A DNA stretch of 64,000 nucleotides from Bacteroidales bacterium (GTDB lineage: Bacteria; Bacteroidota; Bacteroidia; Bacteroidales; WCHB1-69), in contig JAEETJ010000003.1 of the NCBI GenBank assembly GCA_016290295.1, positions 62,001-126,000 on the forward strand, given 5' to 3'. Positions 44,950-53,947 of the stretch are shown here, one piece after another. How positions within the stretch are numbered: the first letter of the stretch is position 1; the number at the start of each line of letters is the position of its first letter. The translations under genes and the position numbers were made by a program. Under the pieces are notes generated by a model. The model was given only the letters and a program-made list of their open reading frames with translations. It was not told where the DNA came from and searched no databases.

Positions 44950-47427
44950 ATGATAAGACTTAGACAATTTGTTATTTTAACATTATTTATGACTCTGTTG
45001 ACACCATGGCTTTCTGCTCAGAATGTGGTGTCAGGTGTTGTAAAAGACCAGGCGGAAGGCTTCCCGATACCGTATGTGAAAATCACTTGTAACTGTTTTA
45101 GTGATCCTGTAATGACTGATGCACAGGGTAAATACAGCATCAAATTGAGCAAGGATAATTGCGTGTTGACTTTTGAGGCGATGGGTTATGCCAAGGAAAT
45201 CCGTGCGGTAACTTTTGTACCCAAGAAGCGTAATGTCACGTTGGATGTTAAGTTGTATGCTGAAGCCCAAGTATTGGATGAAGCTGAGATTGTTACCACA
45301 AAATATGAAAAAGAACCCGAGAAATCCACAAGTTCGATTGTGGTAATTGACCCTAAAAAATCTGTAACCCGTAATGTGACTACTGCCGACCAGCTGGTAA
45401 ATACCGCCGGTGGTATTGCCGTTGTTGACAACGAACCCCAAATCCGTGGAGGTAGCGGTTTCAGCTCTGGTATGGGTAGCCGTGTGATGATTATGTTGGA
45501 TGACATGCCCTTGTTGCGTCCCGATGCAGGCCGACCCATGTGGAATTTTATCCCGATGGAAGATGTTGAGCAAGTGGACATTATGAAGGGTGCTGCATCC
45601 GTGGTGTTCGGCTCCTCTGCATTGACAGGTGCTATCAACGTGCTGACCGCATATCCTCGTTCCAAACCCAAAACAAAAGTTACAGCTTTTGCGGGTATAT
45701 ATTCCAAGCCTAAGGATGAAAGGGAAACCAGCTGGAATCACCGTAATCCAGTTAAATACGGTTTGAGTTTCCTTCATTCACGTATTATCAAAAAGAACTT
45801 TGACTTGGTAATCGGTGGCGAATTTTTCAACGATGAGGGTTATATCGGACCTGAACAGAAATTGTATGAAACCCGCGACAGCAACGGCAATACAAAAGGA
45901 AAATATGAAATCCGCGGCCGTTTGAATTTTGCTACCCGTTATCGTTTCGAAAAGGTGAAAGGGCTTACACTGAGTGTGAATGGTAATTTTATGTACACCC
46001 AGAATGCCCAGTCTTTCTTCTGGAATGATGGTTATGAAAACAAGTATAGGTCTTATAAAGGTTCATTGTCCTATTTTAAGGATTTCACCTTCTATATTGA
46101 CCCGACCTTGAGGTATATTGGCCCTCGTGGCTTTACTCACAGCTTCAAAAACAGAATTATCTTCAGTGATAATGCGGAATTGTCAGGAGCACAAAGTGCC
46201 CGTTCTCTGATGGTTTACGATGAATACCAGGTGAACAAGACCATCAAAAAAATCGGCATGAATATTGTGGCGGGTGTGATGAATATTTACACTACCTCGA
46301 AAGGTGCTGTCTTTAATGGAGTCAAGGGATCTGATACTGCTTTGAGGGTAAACTCGGACAATATCTCACTGTATGCCCAATTGGAAGAGAAATTGCTGAA
46401 GAACAAGAATCTGACATTGCAATTTGGTGCCCGTTGGGAGTTTTATAAGTTGTGGAGTCATGACGGTATTCCCGTTCAGAACCCCTTTGAAAACAAGCCT
46501 GTCTTCCGTGCGGGTATTAATTATCAGCTGAATAAATCAAAAACCGCTTTCCGTGCCTCTATTGGTCAGGGGTATCGTTACCCCAGCATCGGTGAGAAAT
46601 ACATTGCTATCGCAGTGGGTAAATACGGCTTTTATCCCAACCCTGAATTGAGATCTGAAAATAGTTGGAATGCTGAAATCGGTATTATGCAGCCGTTTAT
46701 GGCAGGTAACTTCCGTGGTATGGTGGATATTGCCGGTTATAATCAGGAATTCAAAGATTTTATCGAATTCTGTGTGGGACAATGGGGTACCACTGGCGGT
46801 CTGATGGATAAGCTGGGCTTCATGTACCTGAATACCGGTCCTGCCCGTATCAGCGGCTTGGATGTGGCTTTCATGGGTGAAGGTAAAATCGGCAAGAATG
46901 TGGCTTTCAATTTCTCACTGAGCTATACTTACAGCCATCCTGTGACTAAAAACAGAGACAATGTCTATTTTGTGCACCCTACAACGGGTTTGGAATATAC
47001 CTTTACAACAACATCTTCAGATACTACCCGCAATGTGCTGAAATATCGTATCGAACACATGGCTAAGTTGGATTTGGAGTTCTCATTCTATAAGACTTTT
47101 GCTATTGGCATAAGTGCTAACTACTTCAGCGCTATGAAGAATGTGGATAATTTTTTCTTTAACTATGATGCCGCTAATCCGGAAAATACCGAGGCAAAAA
47201 ACAGAATGTTGAAAAGTTTGGATCTTCCGTTTTATGGCTTCTATGATTATTATCATGCACATAAAAAAGGAAGCTTCGTGTTGGATGCTCGCATAAGCTT
47301 TTTCGTAAAAGACTTTACCTTGTCGTTTATTGTGAAGAATGTGCTGAATGCATGCTATTACTTGCGTCCCATGTACATGGAACCTACCAGAACCTTTACT
47401 TTCCAGTTGGTGTATGATTTTCACTAA
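44950..47427 (+). CDS. TonB-dependent outer-membrane receptor with CarboxypepD_reg-like N-terminal domain
   Basis: An 825-residue outer-membrane transporter. Signal peptide (1-23, WLSA-Q), a carboxypeptidase regulatory-like domain (24-105), a plug domain with QLVNTAGGIAVVDNEPQIRG, MIMLDDMPL and VEQVDIMKGAASVVFGSSALTGAINVLT, then a 22-strand barrel ending in FTFQLVYDFH. No SusD gene is next to it, so it is not a typical polysaccharide-utilisation pair. The substrate could be a siderophore, cofactor or peptide. A T9SS-sorted protein follows 93 bases downstream. Confidence 0.93.
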   Translation: MIRLRQFVILTLFMTLLTPWLSAQNVVSGVVKDQAEGFPIPYVKITCNCFSDPVMTDAQGKYSIKLSKDNCVLTFEAMGYAKEIRAVTFVPKKRNVTLDVKLYAEAQVLDEAEIVTTKYEKEPEKSTSSIVVIDPKKSVTRNVTTADQLVNTAGGIAVVDNEPQIRGGSGFSSGMGSRVMIMLDDMPLLRPDAGRPMWNFIPMEDVEQVDIMKGAASVVFGSSALTGAINVLTAYPRSKPKTKVTAFAGIYSKPKDERETSWNHRNPVKYGLSFLHSRIIKKNFDLVIGGEFFNDEGYIGPEQKLYETRDSNGNTKGKYEIRGRLNFATRYRFEKVKGLTLSVNGNFMYTQNAQSFFWNDGYENKYRSYKGSLSYFKDFTFYIDPTLRYIGPRGFTHSFKNRIIFSDNAELSGAQSARSLMVYDEYQVNKTIKKIGMNIVAGVMNIYTTSKGAVFNGVKGSDTALRVNSDNISLYAQLEEKLLKNKNLTLQFGARWEFYKLWSHDGIPVQNPFENKPVFRAGINYQLNKSKTAFRASIGQGYRYPSIGEKYIAIAVGKYGFYPNPELRSENSWNAEIGIMQPFMAGNFRGMVDIAGYNQEFKDFIEFCVGQWGTTGGLMDKLGFMYLNTGPARISGLDVAFMGEGKIGKNVAFNFSLSYTYSHPVTKNRDNVYFVHPTTGLEYTFTTTSSDTTRNVLKYRIEHMAKLDLEFSFYKTFAIGISANYFSAMKNVDNFFFNYDAANPENTEAKNRMLKSLDLPFYGFYDYYHAHKKGSFVLDARISFFVKDFTLSFIVKNVLNACYYLRPMYMEPTRTFTFQLVYDFH

Positions 47428-47520
47428 GAAAATTGAAAACTGAAAATTTAGAATCTATAAACTCTTAACATAAAACATTAAACCTTTTTTCCGAAAAATC
47501 AACAAAAAAACAATAACAAC

Positions 47521-48489
47521 ATGAAAAAAACTTTACTTACTTTGTTAATGGCTGTCGTAATGACAGCAGGCGCTATGGCGCAAGAGTTCCCCGATGGCAG
47601 TTTCGAAAACTGGACTTACACGGATGGTGGTTATTATGACTATGAAACAAACATGCTGATGACCTTGAATGCTCTGGTTGAATTGAATGGTGTTGAAATG
47701 GAAACCAAACTTACCGCTTTCCGCGAGAGCCAAAATGTGCATGATGGAAATTATTGTATCCGCTTGACTTCCGCTTGGTTTGGTACCAATGCTATTTTTG
47801 TTCCAGGTGCTTTGGCTACTTTGAATGATCCCGTTGGAGATAATTATGTGGAGGATTATTTGAATGATGCTCTGGGTAATGTGATTAATCTGAAGGAACC
47901 GTTTGCTTTCAAACCTTGGAGACTGACGGGTTATTACAGATATGCACCGGTTAGCAATGATTCCGCTTCTATTGACATGAAATTCTATTTTGGAAATACA
48001 GTGACTTCTACCTGCGAGAAATTTATCATTCATGCCACTCCAGACTGGACTTCCTTTGACATTGCCACAGGTCTGGCCAACTCTTATTTGGATGTGGATA
48101 AAATCAGTATGGTATTCTCCGCAAGTGCCGCCTATGATTTTGACAACTTGGAGAACTGTCACGGACAAGAGGGTTCATCTCTTTATCTGGACGGACTTGC
48201 ATTCCGCTATGACAATGAACCCCTTGGTTTAACAGAACCACTGATTCCCGTAGTGAAAACAACGGTTTATCCTAATCCTTCTGCCGACATGGTGCATTTT
48301 GATTTCAACAAAGAGGTGAATGCCCGCTTGGTGATTTATAACATCAATGGTGCCCAGATTTTTGAGCAGAATGTGAATGACAATCATGCTGAATACAATG
48401 CTTCTGCTTTAGCTAACGGTACTTATTTGTATCGTATTATTGAAGGCAACACCATCCTGTCAAGTGGTCGTTTTGCCGTTGCAAAATAA
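47521..48489 (+). CDS. Secreted protein with C-terminal T9SS (type A) sorting domain
   Basis: 322 residues: signal peptide (to about AMAQ), a PCMD-like beta-sandwich domain starting FPDGSFENW, and a C-terminal sorting domain (VYPNPSADMVHFDFNK, then NGTYLYRI and SGRFAVAK). Such proteins cross the outer membrane by the type IX machinery and are anchored or released. Its gene lies between the TonB receptor and cca, and the next ATG begins only 2 bases after its stop. Partner or substrate unknown. Confidence 0.87.
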   Translation: MKKTLLTLLMAVVMTAGAMAQEFPDGSFENWTYTDGGYYDYETNMLMTLNALVELNGVEMETKLTAFRESQNVHDGNYCIRLTSAWFGTNAIFVPGALATLNDPVGDNYVEDYLNDALGNVINLKEPFAFKPWRLTGYYRYAPVSNDSASIDMKFYFGNTVTSTCEKFIIHATPDWTSFDIATGLANSYLDVDKISMVFSASAAYDFDNLENCHGQEGSSLYLDGLAFRYDNEPLGLTEPLIPVVKTTVYPNPSADMVHFDFNKEVNARLVIYNINGAQIFEQNVNDNHAEYNASALANGTYLYRIIEGNTILSSGRFAVAK

Positions 48490-48491
48490 AT

Positions 48492-49895
48492 ATGAAACAA
48501 CTGACACATCCTGTTTATGAAATAGCATCACAAGTTGCGGACGAACTCGGCATCAGCGCATACGCGGTGGGCGGAGTTGTTAGAGATTTGTTTCTGAACA
48601 GGAGGTCAAAAGATATCGACATTGTTGTTGTCGGAAGCGGAATCGCCTTTGCCCAAGCTGTGGCCAAGGCGATTTCGCCATATATTGAGGTGAGCGTCTT
48701 CAAGAATTTCGGCACCGCCCGCTTCCGCTATGAAAATACGGAGGTGGAGTTTGTGGGTGCCCGCAAAGAGTCGTATAGAGCCGATTCACGCAAGCCGGCT
48801 GTTGAGGATGGCACCTTGCAAGACGATCTTAATCGTCGCGATTTCACCGTTAATGCTTTGGCTATCCCGCTGAATGGCCAGGAAAAGGGACAGGTTATCG
48901 ACTGCTTCGGAGGCCTTCAGGATATGAATGACAAGCTGATCCGAACCCCGCTGGATCCGGATATCACTTTCTCTGATGATCCCCTGCGTATGATGCGTGC
49001 GGTACGTTTTGCCTCGCAACTGGGCTTCTCTATTGTGCCAGAGACTTTTGAAGCCATACAGCGTAATGCGGCACGCCTGGAGATTATTTCCAAAGAACGT
49101 ATCGTGGATGAGTTTAACAAGATTTTGCTCTCTCCACAGCCTTCCTGGGGCATCAATCTGCTGAAAGATGCTGGCCTGTTGCAGTATTTCTTGCCTGAAT
49201 TGCTGAACTTGCAGGGCGTTGAGGTGGTCAACGGTCGTGGACATAAGGATAACTATCTGCACACGCTGGAAGTCGTGGACAAAATCGCCCGTGTGAGCAA
49301 CAATCTTTGGCTGATATGGGCAGCCTTGCTGCACGATATTGCCAAGCCGGTGACCAAACGCTATGATGAGAAAATTGGCTGGACCTTCCATTCACACGAG
49401 TTTATCGGTTCCAAGATGGTGGGCAGGATTTTCAACCGCCTGAAAATGCCAGCCAATGAGAAACTGAAATATGTGCAGAAGCTGGTCTTGCTGCATTTGC
49501 GTCCTATCGCACTGGTGGAAGATATTATTACCGATTCGGCTGTCCGACGCCTCCTGTTTGATGCAGGCGATGACATCGATGATCTGATGATGCTATGCGA
49601 GGCGGATGTTACCTCGAAAAACCCGGAAAAAGTCAAACGCTTTATGGCAAATTTTGCCAAGGTACGCAAGAAGTTGGAAGACATAGAAGAAAAAGACCGT
49701 TTGCGTAATTGGCAGCCGCCTATCGATGGGGTGGAAATTATGGACACCTTTGGTCTTGGTCCTTCAAGAGAGGTGGGAATTATTAAAACTGCCATCCGTG
49801 AGGCTATCTTGGATGGCATTATCGGTAATAATCATGATGAGGCTTATCAGCTGATGCTTACTGAGGCTGCAAAACTGGGTCTGCAACCCCGGTAA
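48492..49895 (+). CDS. cca: CCA-adding tRNA nucleotidyltransferase with HD domain
   Basis: Adds or repairs the CCA end of tRNAs. 467 residues: the class II head with YAVGGVVRDLFLNRRSKDIDIVV (GG and D-x-D metal motif) and RRDFTVNALAI, a central arm, and a C-terminal HD domain (HDIAKPVTKR, HSHEFIG). tRNA-Glu in this window lacks an encoded CCA, consistent with a need for it. The last 38 bases overlap the convergent DUF4296 gene. Confidence 0.95.
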   Translation: MKQLTHPVYEIASQVADELGISAYAVGGVVRDLFLNRRSKDIDIVVVGSGIAFAQAVAKAISPYIEVSVFKNFGTARFRYENTEVEFVGARKESYRADSRKPAVEDGTLQDDLNRRDFTVNALAIPLNGQEKGQVIDCFGGLQDMNDKLIRTPLDPDITFSDDPLRMMRAVRFASQLGFSIVPETFEAIQRNAARLEIISKERIVDEFNKILLSPQPSWGINLLKDAGLLQYFLPELLNLQGVEVVNGRGHKDNYLHTLEVVDKIARVSNNLWLIWAALLHDIAKPVTKRYDEKIGWTFHSHEFIGSKMVGRIFNRLKMPANEKLKYVQKLVLLHLRPIALVEDIITDSAVRRLLFDAGDDIDDLMMLCEADVTSKNPEKVKRFMANFAKVRKKLEDIEEKDRLRNWQPPIDGVEIMDTFGLGPSREVGIIKTAIREAILDGIIGNNHDEAYQLMLTEAAKLGLQPR

Positions 49896-50238
49896 GTTCT
49901 TCTTTTCGCTCTTCGAATCTTTGTGAACACTCTTGTACAAATTCTTGTGATGTTTCGTCGTCACGCATGTAATATTTTATAGATTGTTCGAACTGCTCTT
50001 TGGTGATGTCGTGCTCTTCGAAAAAGTCCTTGTACATACTCACAGAAACGGGCTCCAGACGTTCATATTCCTTGATGGTGTTGTGGATGACACTTTCCAT
50101 AAACCATGCATCAACCATGATGTCAATCATTTGCTCTCGTGGAATTACATCGGCGGGAACTTGTTCTTCTTTTTTTTGTTCACATCCTACAAAAAGCAAT
50201 AGTGCGAGTAAAATAAGAAATGCTATCTGTTTTTTCAT
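49858..50238 (-). CDS. DUF4296 family lipoprotein
   Basis: A 126-residue lipoprotein (lipobox LFVGCEQKKEE). The helical DUF4296 body has IPREQMIDIMVDAWFMESVI and YKDFFEEHDITKEQFEQSIKYYMRD. The family is restricted to Bacteroidota and is of unknown function. It converges on cca, with 38 bases shared between the two coding ends. Confidence 0.9.
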   Translation of the reverse strand: MKKQIAFLILLALLLFVGCEQKKEEQVPADVIPREQMIDIMVDAWFMESVIHNTIKEYERLEPVSVSMYKDFFEEHDITKEQFEQSIKYYMRDDETSQEFVQECSQRFEERKEELTGVADPVLQPQ

Positions 50239-50243
50239 GTATG

Positions 50244-50251
50244 CAAAGATA
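50244..50251 (-). promoter_or_regulatory. Promoter -7 element of DUF4296, near-leaderless
   Basis: TATCTTTG on the - strand ends 5 bases before the start codon at 50238, so transcription would start at or within a base or two of the ATG. No -33 motif is visible. Confidence 0.5.
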
Positions 50252-50270
50252 CGGAAATTTTTCTGAAATT

Positions 50271-50303
50271 AAAAAATCCCGCACTCAAATGCGGGATTTT
50301 TTT
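50271..50303. terminator. Bidirectional hairpin terminator
   Basis: AAAAAATCCCGCA and TGCGGGATTTTTTT pair over 13 bases with a small loop. It ends transcription of the large repeat-rich lipoprotein gene from the right before the DUF4296 promoter. Confidence 0.9.
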
Positions 50304-50324
50304 GATTATTAAATGCGGTTGAGT

Positions 50325-52334
50325 TTATCTTCTGCCAGAAGGGGCACTGCCTCTTGAACTTCCGCCGCCTGAGTATGAACCTCCTGATGAACGGCTTCCT
50401 GAGTAACTGCCTCCTGAATAGCTACTTCCGCTTGGTCTTGAGCTGCTGGGGCTTGAGTAGCTTCTGCTGCTTGAGCTGCTGGAAGAACTGTTAGAGGGTC
50501 TTGAATAGCTACTGCTACTTGATGAACTGTTTGATGAAGGTCTTGAATATGAGCTGTTAGAAGAGTTGTTGTTAGATGGTCTTGAGTAACTATTGCTTGA
50601 GTTGTTGGAGGAACTGTTGGAGGGTCTTGAGTAGTTATTTGAGTTGTTGGAAGATGAACTATTGTTGGAAGGTCTTGAGTAACTGTTGTTTGAACTTGAG
50701 GAGTTGTTGGAAGATCCAGAAGGTCTTGCATAGCTGCCACTGTTGTTAGTGTTAGGTCTTGTAGTGCTGCTTCCAGTGGAGGTGCTGGTGTTAGGTCTTG
50801 TAGTGCTGTTGCTGTTATTGTATCTGTTGGTGTTGGTAGCGGGAGCCTTGCTGGAGTATGGATCAGTATTTACATTGGTGTTAGGTCTGTTAGAGGATGT
50901 AGAAGGAGTTCTGGTAGCTGCACCGCTGTTGTTGTTTGTGGCGGGAGCTCTTACAGTACCATTGTTGTTGTTAGTCGGAGTCGAAGGAGTTCTGGTAGCC
51001 GCGCCGCTGTTATTGTTCGTGGCAGGAGTTCTTACAGTACCATTGTTGTTGTTAGTCGGAGTCGAAGGAGTTCTGGTATCTGCACTGTTGTTGTTCGTGC
51101 TAGGAGTTCTTACAGTACTATTGTTGTTAGCCGGAGTAGAGGGAGTTCTGGTAGCTGCACTACTGTTGTTGTTTGTGGCAGGAGTTCTTACAGTACTATT
51201 GTTGTTAGCCGGAGTAGAGGGAGTTCTGGTAGCTGCACTACTGTTGTTGTTCGTGGCAGGAGTTCTTACAGTACTGTTGTCGTTGTTAGTCGGAGTCGAA
51301 GGAGTCCTGGAGGTGGCGCTACTGCCGGTATTGTTATTAGGAACTTTGCTGACAGCGTTGCTGTTGTTTCCCGGAACTTTGGTTGTGCTGTTACCACCTG
51401 GAGTTTTGGTGGCAGCTACCAAATTGTCATATCTCTCGCTAAAGGTGCCGCTCGGAGTTGTCCCTCTGCCGTTGGCTCCTGCATTTACTCCGCTGCCATA
51501 GTAGTTGGCGTAAGGACTGTTGGTGTAGTTGCCACCACCCATGCCGCTGTAGCCACCTGCCATGTCGGGACGGTTACCTCTGTCGTAGTCACGGTCATTG
51601 GCTTTGCCGTTGTTGACACCGTTACGGTTGAAGTGTCCATAGGTGAAGGATCTGTTGTGGTCGAAGTTGTTGTGATAGTAACCGGCGTGTAAACCGTCAT
51701 AGTAACCATTCCAGTAACCGTTTCTGTAGCCATGTCTGTATCCACCATAACCGTAAGCATAGTAGCCAGGATATCCATAGTGCCATCTGCTTCCGCAGTA
51801 GATGCTGCCCCAACCCCATGAGTAGCTGAAACCATAGCTGCAGTAACCGTAGGTGTATGCGGGACGATAGTATCTCGGCCAGTACCAATCATAACCCAGG
51901 TAGATGCTTACACCCCAGTTGCCAGGATAGCGGTCATACCAGTACAGGTTGGTGTAGTACGGATCATAGTAGCTCCAGCAGTAGGTGGTAGGGCTGTGGA
52001 AACGTCTGATGCGGGCAGTGTAGGCATAGTCATAGTAGTCATCACTGTCATAGTAATAGTTGTTGGTGATATAGGTGGTACCACCGCCATCAGTATAGGT
52101 TTCTGAAGAAGAATAAGCAGGAGCGGCTGCGGCTTCCGTGTATGTTTCTTCGTATGCATAATTGTTATACGAAGAATTGTCGTAAGTTTCAGCTGCTTTG
52201 TTGACGTGCACTGCTTCGTATTGCTTATCGCTCGAAGTAGTATAGACGTCATCATAATAGACGTTTGAGTCTAACCTGCATGCTGACAAGATTAATGCCA
52301 GTGAAACGACCGATAGCAAAATTCTCTTTTTCAT
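50325..52334 (-). CDS. Repeat-rich, Tyr/Asn/Ser-biased lipoprotein
   Basis: A 669-residue lipoprotein (LALILSACRLDS) of extreme composition. Residues 60-300 are rich in Tyr, Gly, Trp and His (for example GYPGYYAYGYGGYRHGYRNG). The centre has about five and a half tandem copies of a 25-27-residue unit (TRTPSTPTNNNNGTVRTPA type), and the last 200 residues are almost all Ser, Asn, Arg and Pro (SYSRPSNNSSS). I recognise no folded domain. It could be a disordered surface polymer, adhesive or envelope spacer. It is monocistronic, with its own promoter and terminator. Confidence 0.78.
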   Translation of the reverse strand: MKKRILLSVVSLALILSACRLDSNVYYDDVYTTSSDKQYEAVHVNKAAETYDNSSYNNYAYEETYTEAAAAPAYSSSETYTDGGGTTYITNNYYYDSDDYYDYAYTARIRRFHSPTTYCWSYYDPYYTNLYWYDRYPGNWGVSIYLGYDWYWPRYYRPAYTYGYCSYGFSYSWGWGSIYCGSRWHYGYPGYYAYGYGGYRHGYRNGYWNGYYDGLHAGYYHNNFDHNRSFTYGHFNRNGVNNGKANDRDYDRGNRPDMAGGYSGMGGGNYTNSPYANYYGSGVNAGANGRGTTPSGTFSERYDNLVAATKTPGGNSTTKVPGNNSNAVSKVPNNNTGSSATSRTPSTPTNNDNSTVRTPATNNNSSAATRTPSTPANNNSTVRTPATNNNSSAATRTPSTPANNNSTVRTPSTNNNSADTRTPSTPTNNNNGTVRTPATNNNSGAATRTPSTPTNNNNGTVRAPATNNNSGAATRTPSTSSNRPNTNVNTDPYSSKAPATNTNRYNNSNSTTRPNTSTSTGSSTTRPNTNNSGSYARPSGSSNNSSSSNNSYSRPSNNSSSSNNSNNYSRPSNSSSNNSSNSYSRPSNNNSSNSSYSRPSSNSSSSSSSYSRPSNSSSSSSSSRSYSSPSSSRPSGSSYSGGSYSGSRSSGGSYSGGGSSRGSAPSGRR
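50900..51318 (-). repeat. Coding tandem repeat (25-27 residues per unit)
   Basis: Five full units and one partial unit of 75-81 bases lie in tandem in frame. Differences are mostly Asn number, Thr/Ala exchanges and a 3- or 6-base length change, all keeping frame. The unit count is likely to vary between strains. Confidence 0.8.
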
Positions 52335-52396
52335 GACGAACCTCCTTTTAATTTAAGTCCATAATTTTTTACTTGCAAACTCAAATTTATTGACGA

Positions 52397-52404
52397 CAAA
52401 AATA
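52397..52404 (-). promoter_or_regulatory. Promoter -7 element of the repeat-rich lipoprotein
   Basis: TATTTTTG on the - strand, 63 bases before the ATG. The -33 motif is unclear. Confidence 0.5.
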
Positions 52405-52432
52405 CTAAAAAGTTTAGCAAATATCCATAATT

Positions 52433-52856
<424 letters not shown>

Positions 52857-52951
52857 GTTTATAAGTATTTTCTTGCATTGCAAACGAAATTGACGGTTGA
52901 TGGAGTGAGACTCCAGAGATTATATATAGTATTTATTTTAGTTGGTAAACT

Positions 52952-52986
52952 GTGCCACTTTTTTTCATACAATTTGTTTATTTTTG
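52952..52986 (+). promoter_or_regulatory. GTGCCA-N21-TATTTTTG promoter module, copy at the WYL gene
   Basis: GTGCCA (52952-52957), 21 bases, TATTTTTG (52979-52986), then a leader of about 15 bases to the ATG. Spacing is identical to the copies at 58007-58041 and 63663-63697, but the right GCACA half-site of those copies is missing here. Confidence 0.6.
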
Positions 52987-53005
52987 CCAAATAAAAAGAA
53001 TTGTT

Positions 53006-53935
53006 ATGAGTAAAAATTTGATCAACAGGTATATTTGGTTAGTGGATACTATTTATCAGGCTGGTTCTTCGGGAATTACACTCCGTGAGATTTCGGAAAA
53101 ATGGGAAAGCAACTGGCGGATGTCAGGAAAGGAGGAGTATCCGAGACGCACCTTTATGAACCACAAAAATGACATTTGGGATATTTTCGGCATTGAAATA
53201 GGCTGTCATAAGCATTCCAACCGCTACTATATTGTCGATAGCAGTGATATTTCCGACTCGTCAGGTTTCCGTAGGTGGATGTTCGAGACATTGGCGGTAA
53301 ACAACCATATTAATGAGAGTGCCCAGTTGCATGGCCGTATCTTGCTGGAAGACAACCCTTCCGGTGGTAAGTTCCTCTCTACTATTTTGGAGGCGATGCG
53401 AGATGGCAAGATGATTACCTTCGACTACCGTCCTTTCTGGTTCGAAGGCGACAACTATTCCAGTTACTATCATGTGGAGCCGTATGCACTGAAGGTGTTC
53501 AAACGCCGTTGGTATCTGTTGGGCAAATATGGCGACTCCCCGTTAAAAGTTTATGCGCTTGATCGATTTTTAAGTATTGATATCGAATTCGAGGACTTCA
53601 CCATGCCAGAAGATTTCGACGCTAACGCCTATTTCTCCACTTGTTTCGGCATTATCCGTAGTGAGAATGAACCGCAGATTATCAAACTGAAAGTGACTGA
53701 TTATCAAGCAAACTATCTTCGCTCGCTGCCCTTGCATCCATCACAAAAAGAGATGGAACGAACCGACGAATACACCATTTTTAGCTACAAGCTACGTCCA
53801 TCGTTCGACCTCGTGCAGGAACTGCTTTCCATGGGCGAAACTGTGGAGGTGCAGGAGCCCGTCTCTTTGCGAGTGGAGATGGAACGGATTGGGAAAGCAA
53901 TAGCGAAGAATCATAAAGGGAAGAGGAAAGCATAG
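53006..53935 (+). CDS. WYL-domain transcriptional regulator
   Basis: 309 residues. The N-terminal part (about 1-85) is a winged-helix-like DNA-binding region (YQAGSSGITLREISEKWE). The middle is a WYL domain, with VEPYALKVFKRRWYLLGKYG being the WYL sheet (W-x-L form). A C-terminal WCX-like part follows. WYL regulators bind ligands such as nucleotides and often control defence genes. ATG at 53006 agrees with the promoter 20 bases upstream; an in-frame ATG at 52952 lies in the promoter. It faces the metallopeptidase-MoxR-VWA operon and may control it. Confidence 0.86.
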   Translation: MSKNLINRYIWLVDTIYQAGSSGITLREISEKWESNWRMSGKEEYPRRTFMNHKNDIWDIFGIEIGCHKHSNRYYIVDSSDISDSSGFRRWMFETLAVNNHINESAQLHGRILLEDNPSGGKFLSTILEAMRDGKMITFDYRPFWFEGDNYSSYYHVEPYALKVFKRRWYLLGKYGDSPLKVYALDRFLSIDIEFEDFTMPEDFDANAYFSTCFGIIRSENEPQIIKLKVTDYQANYLRSLPLHPSQKEMERTDEYTIFSYKLRPSFDLVQELLSMGETVEVQEPVSLRVEMERIGKAIAKNHKGKRKA

Positions 53936-53947
53936 GAATATTTAAAA

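Noticed and set aside
50900..51318. CRISPR-like appearance of regular repeats
   Set aside because: Units are in frame, 75-81 bases, without unique spacers, and are translated as part of a lipoprotein.
50743..51501. Leu/Val-rich open frame opposite the repeat-rich lipoprotein
   Set aside because: The complement of Asn/Thr/Ser-repeat codons reads as Leu/Val/Gly repeats; it lacks a start context or promoter.
52952..53005. Longer N-terminus for the WYL regulator from an upstream ATG
   Set aside because: The extension is encoded by the promoter region itself.
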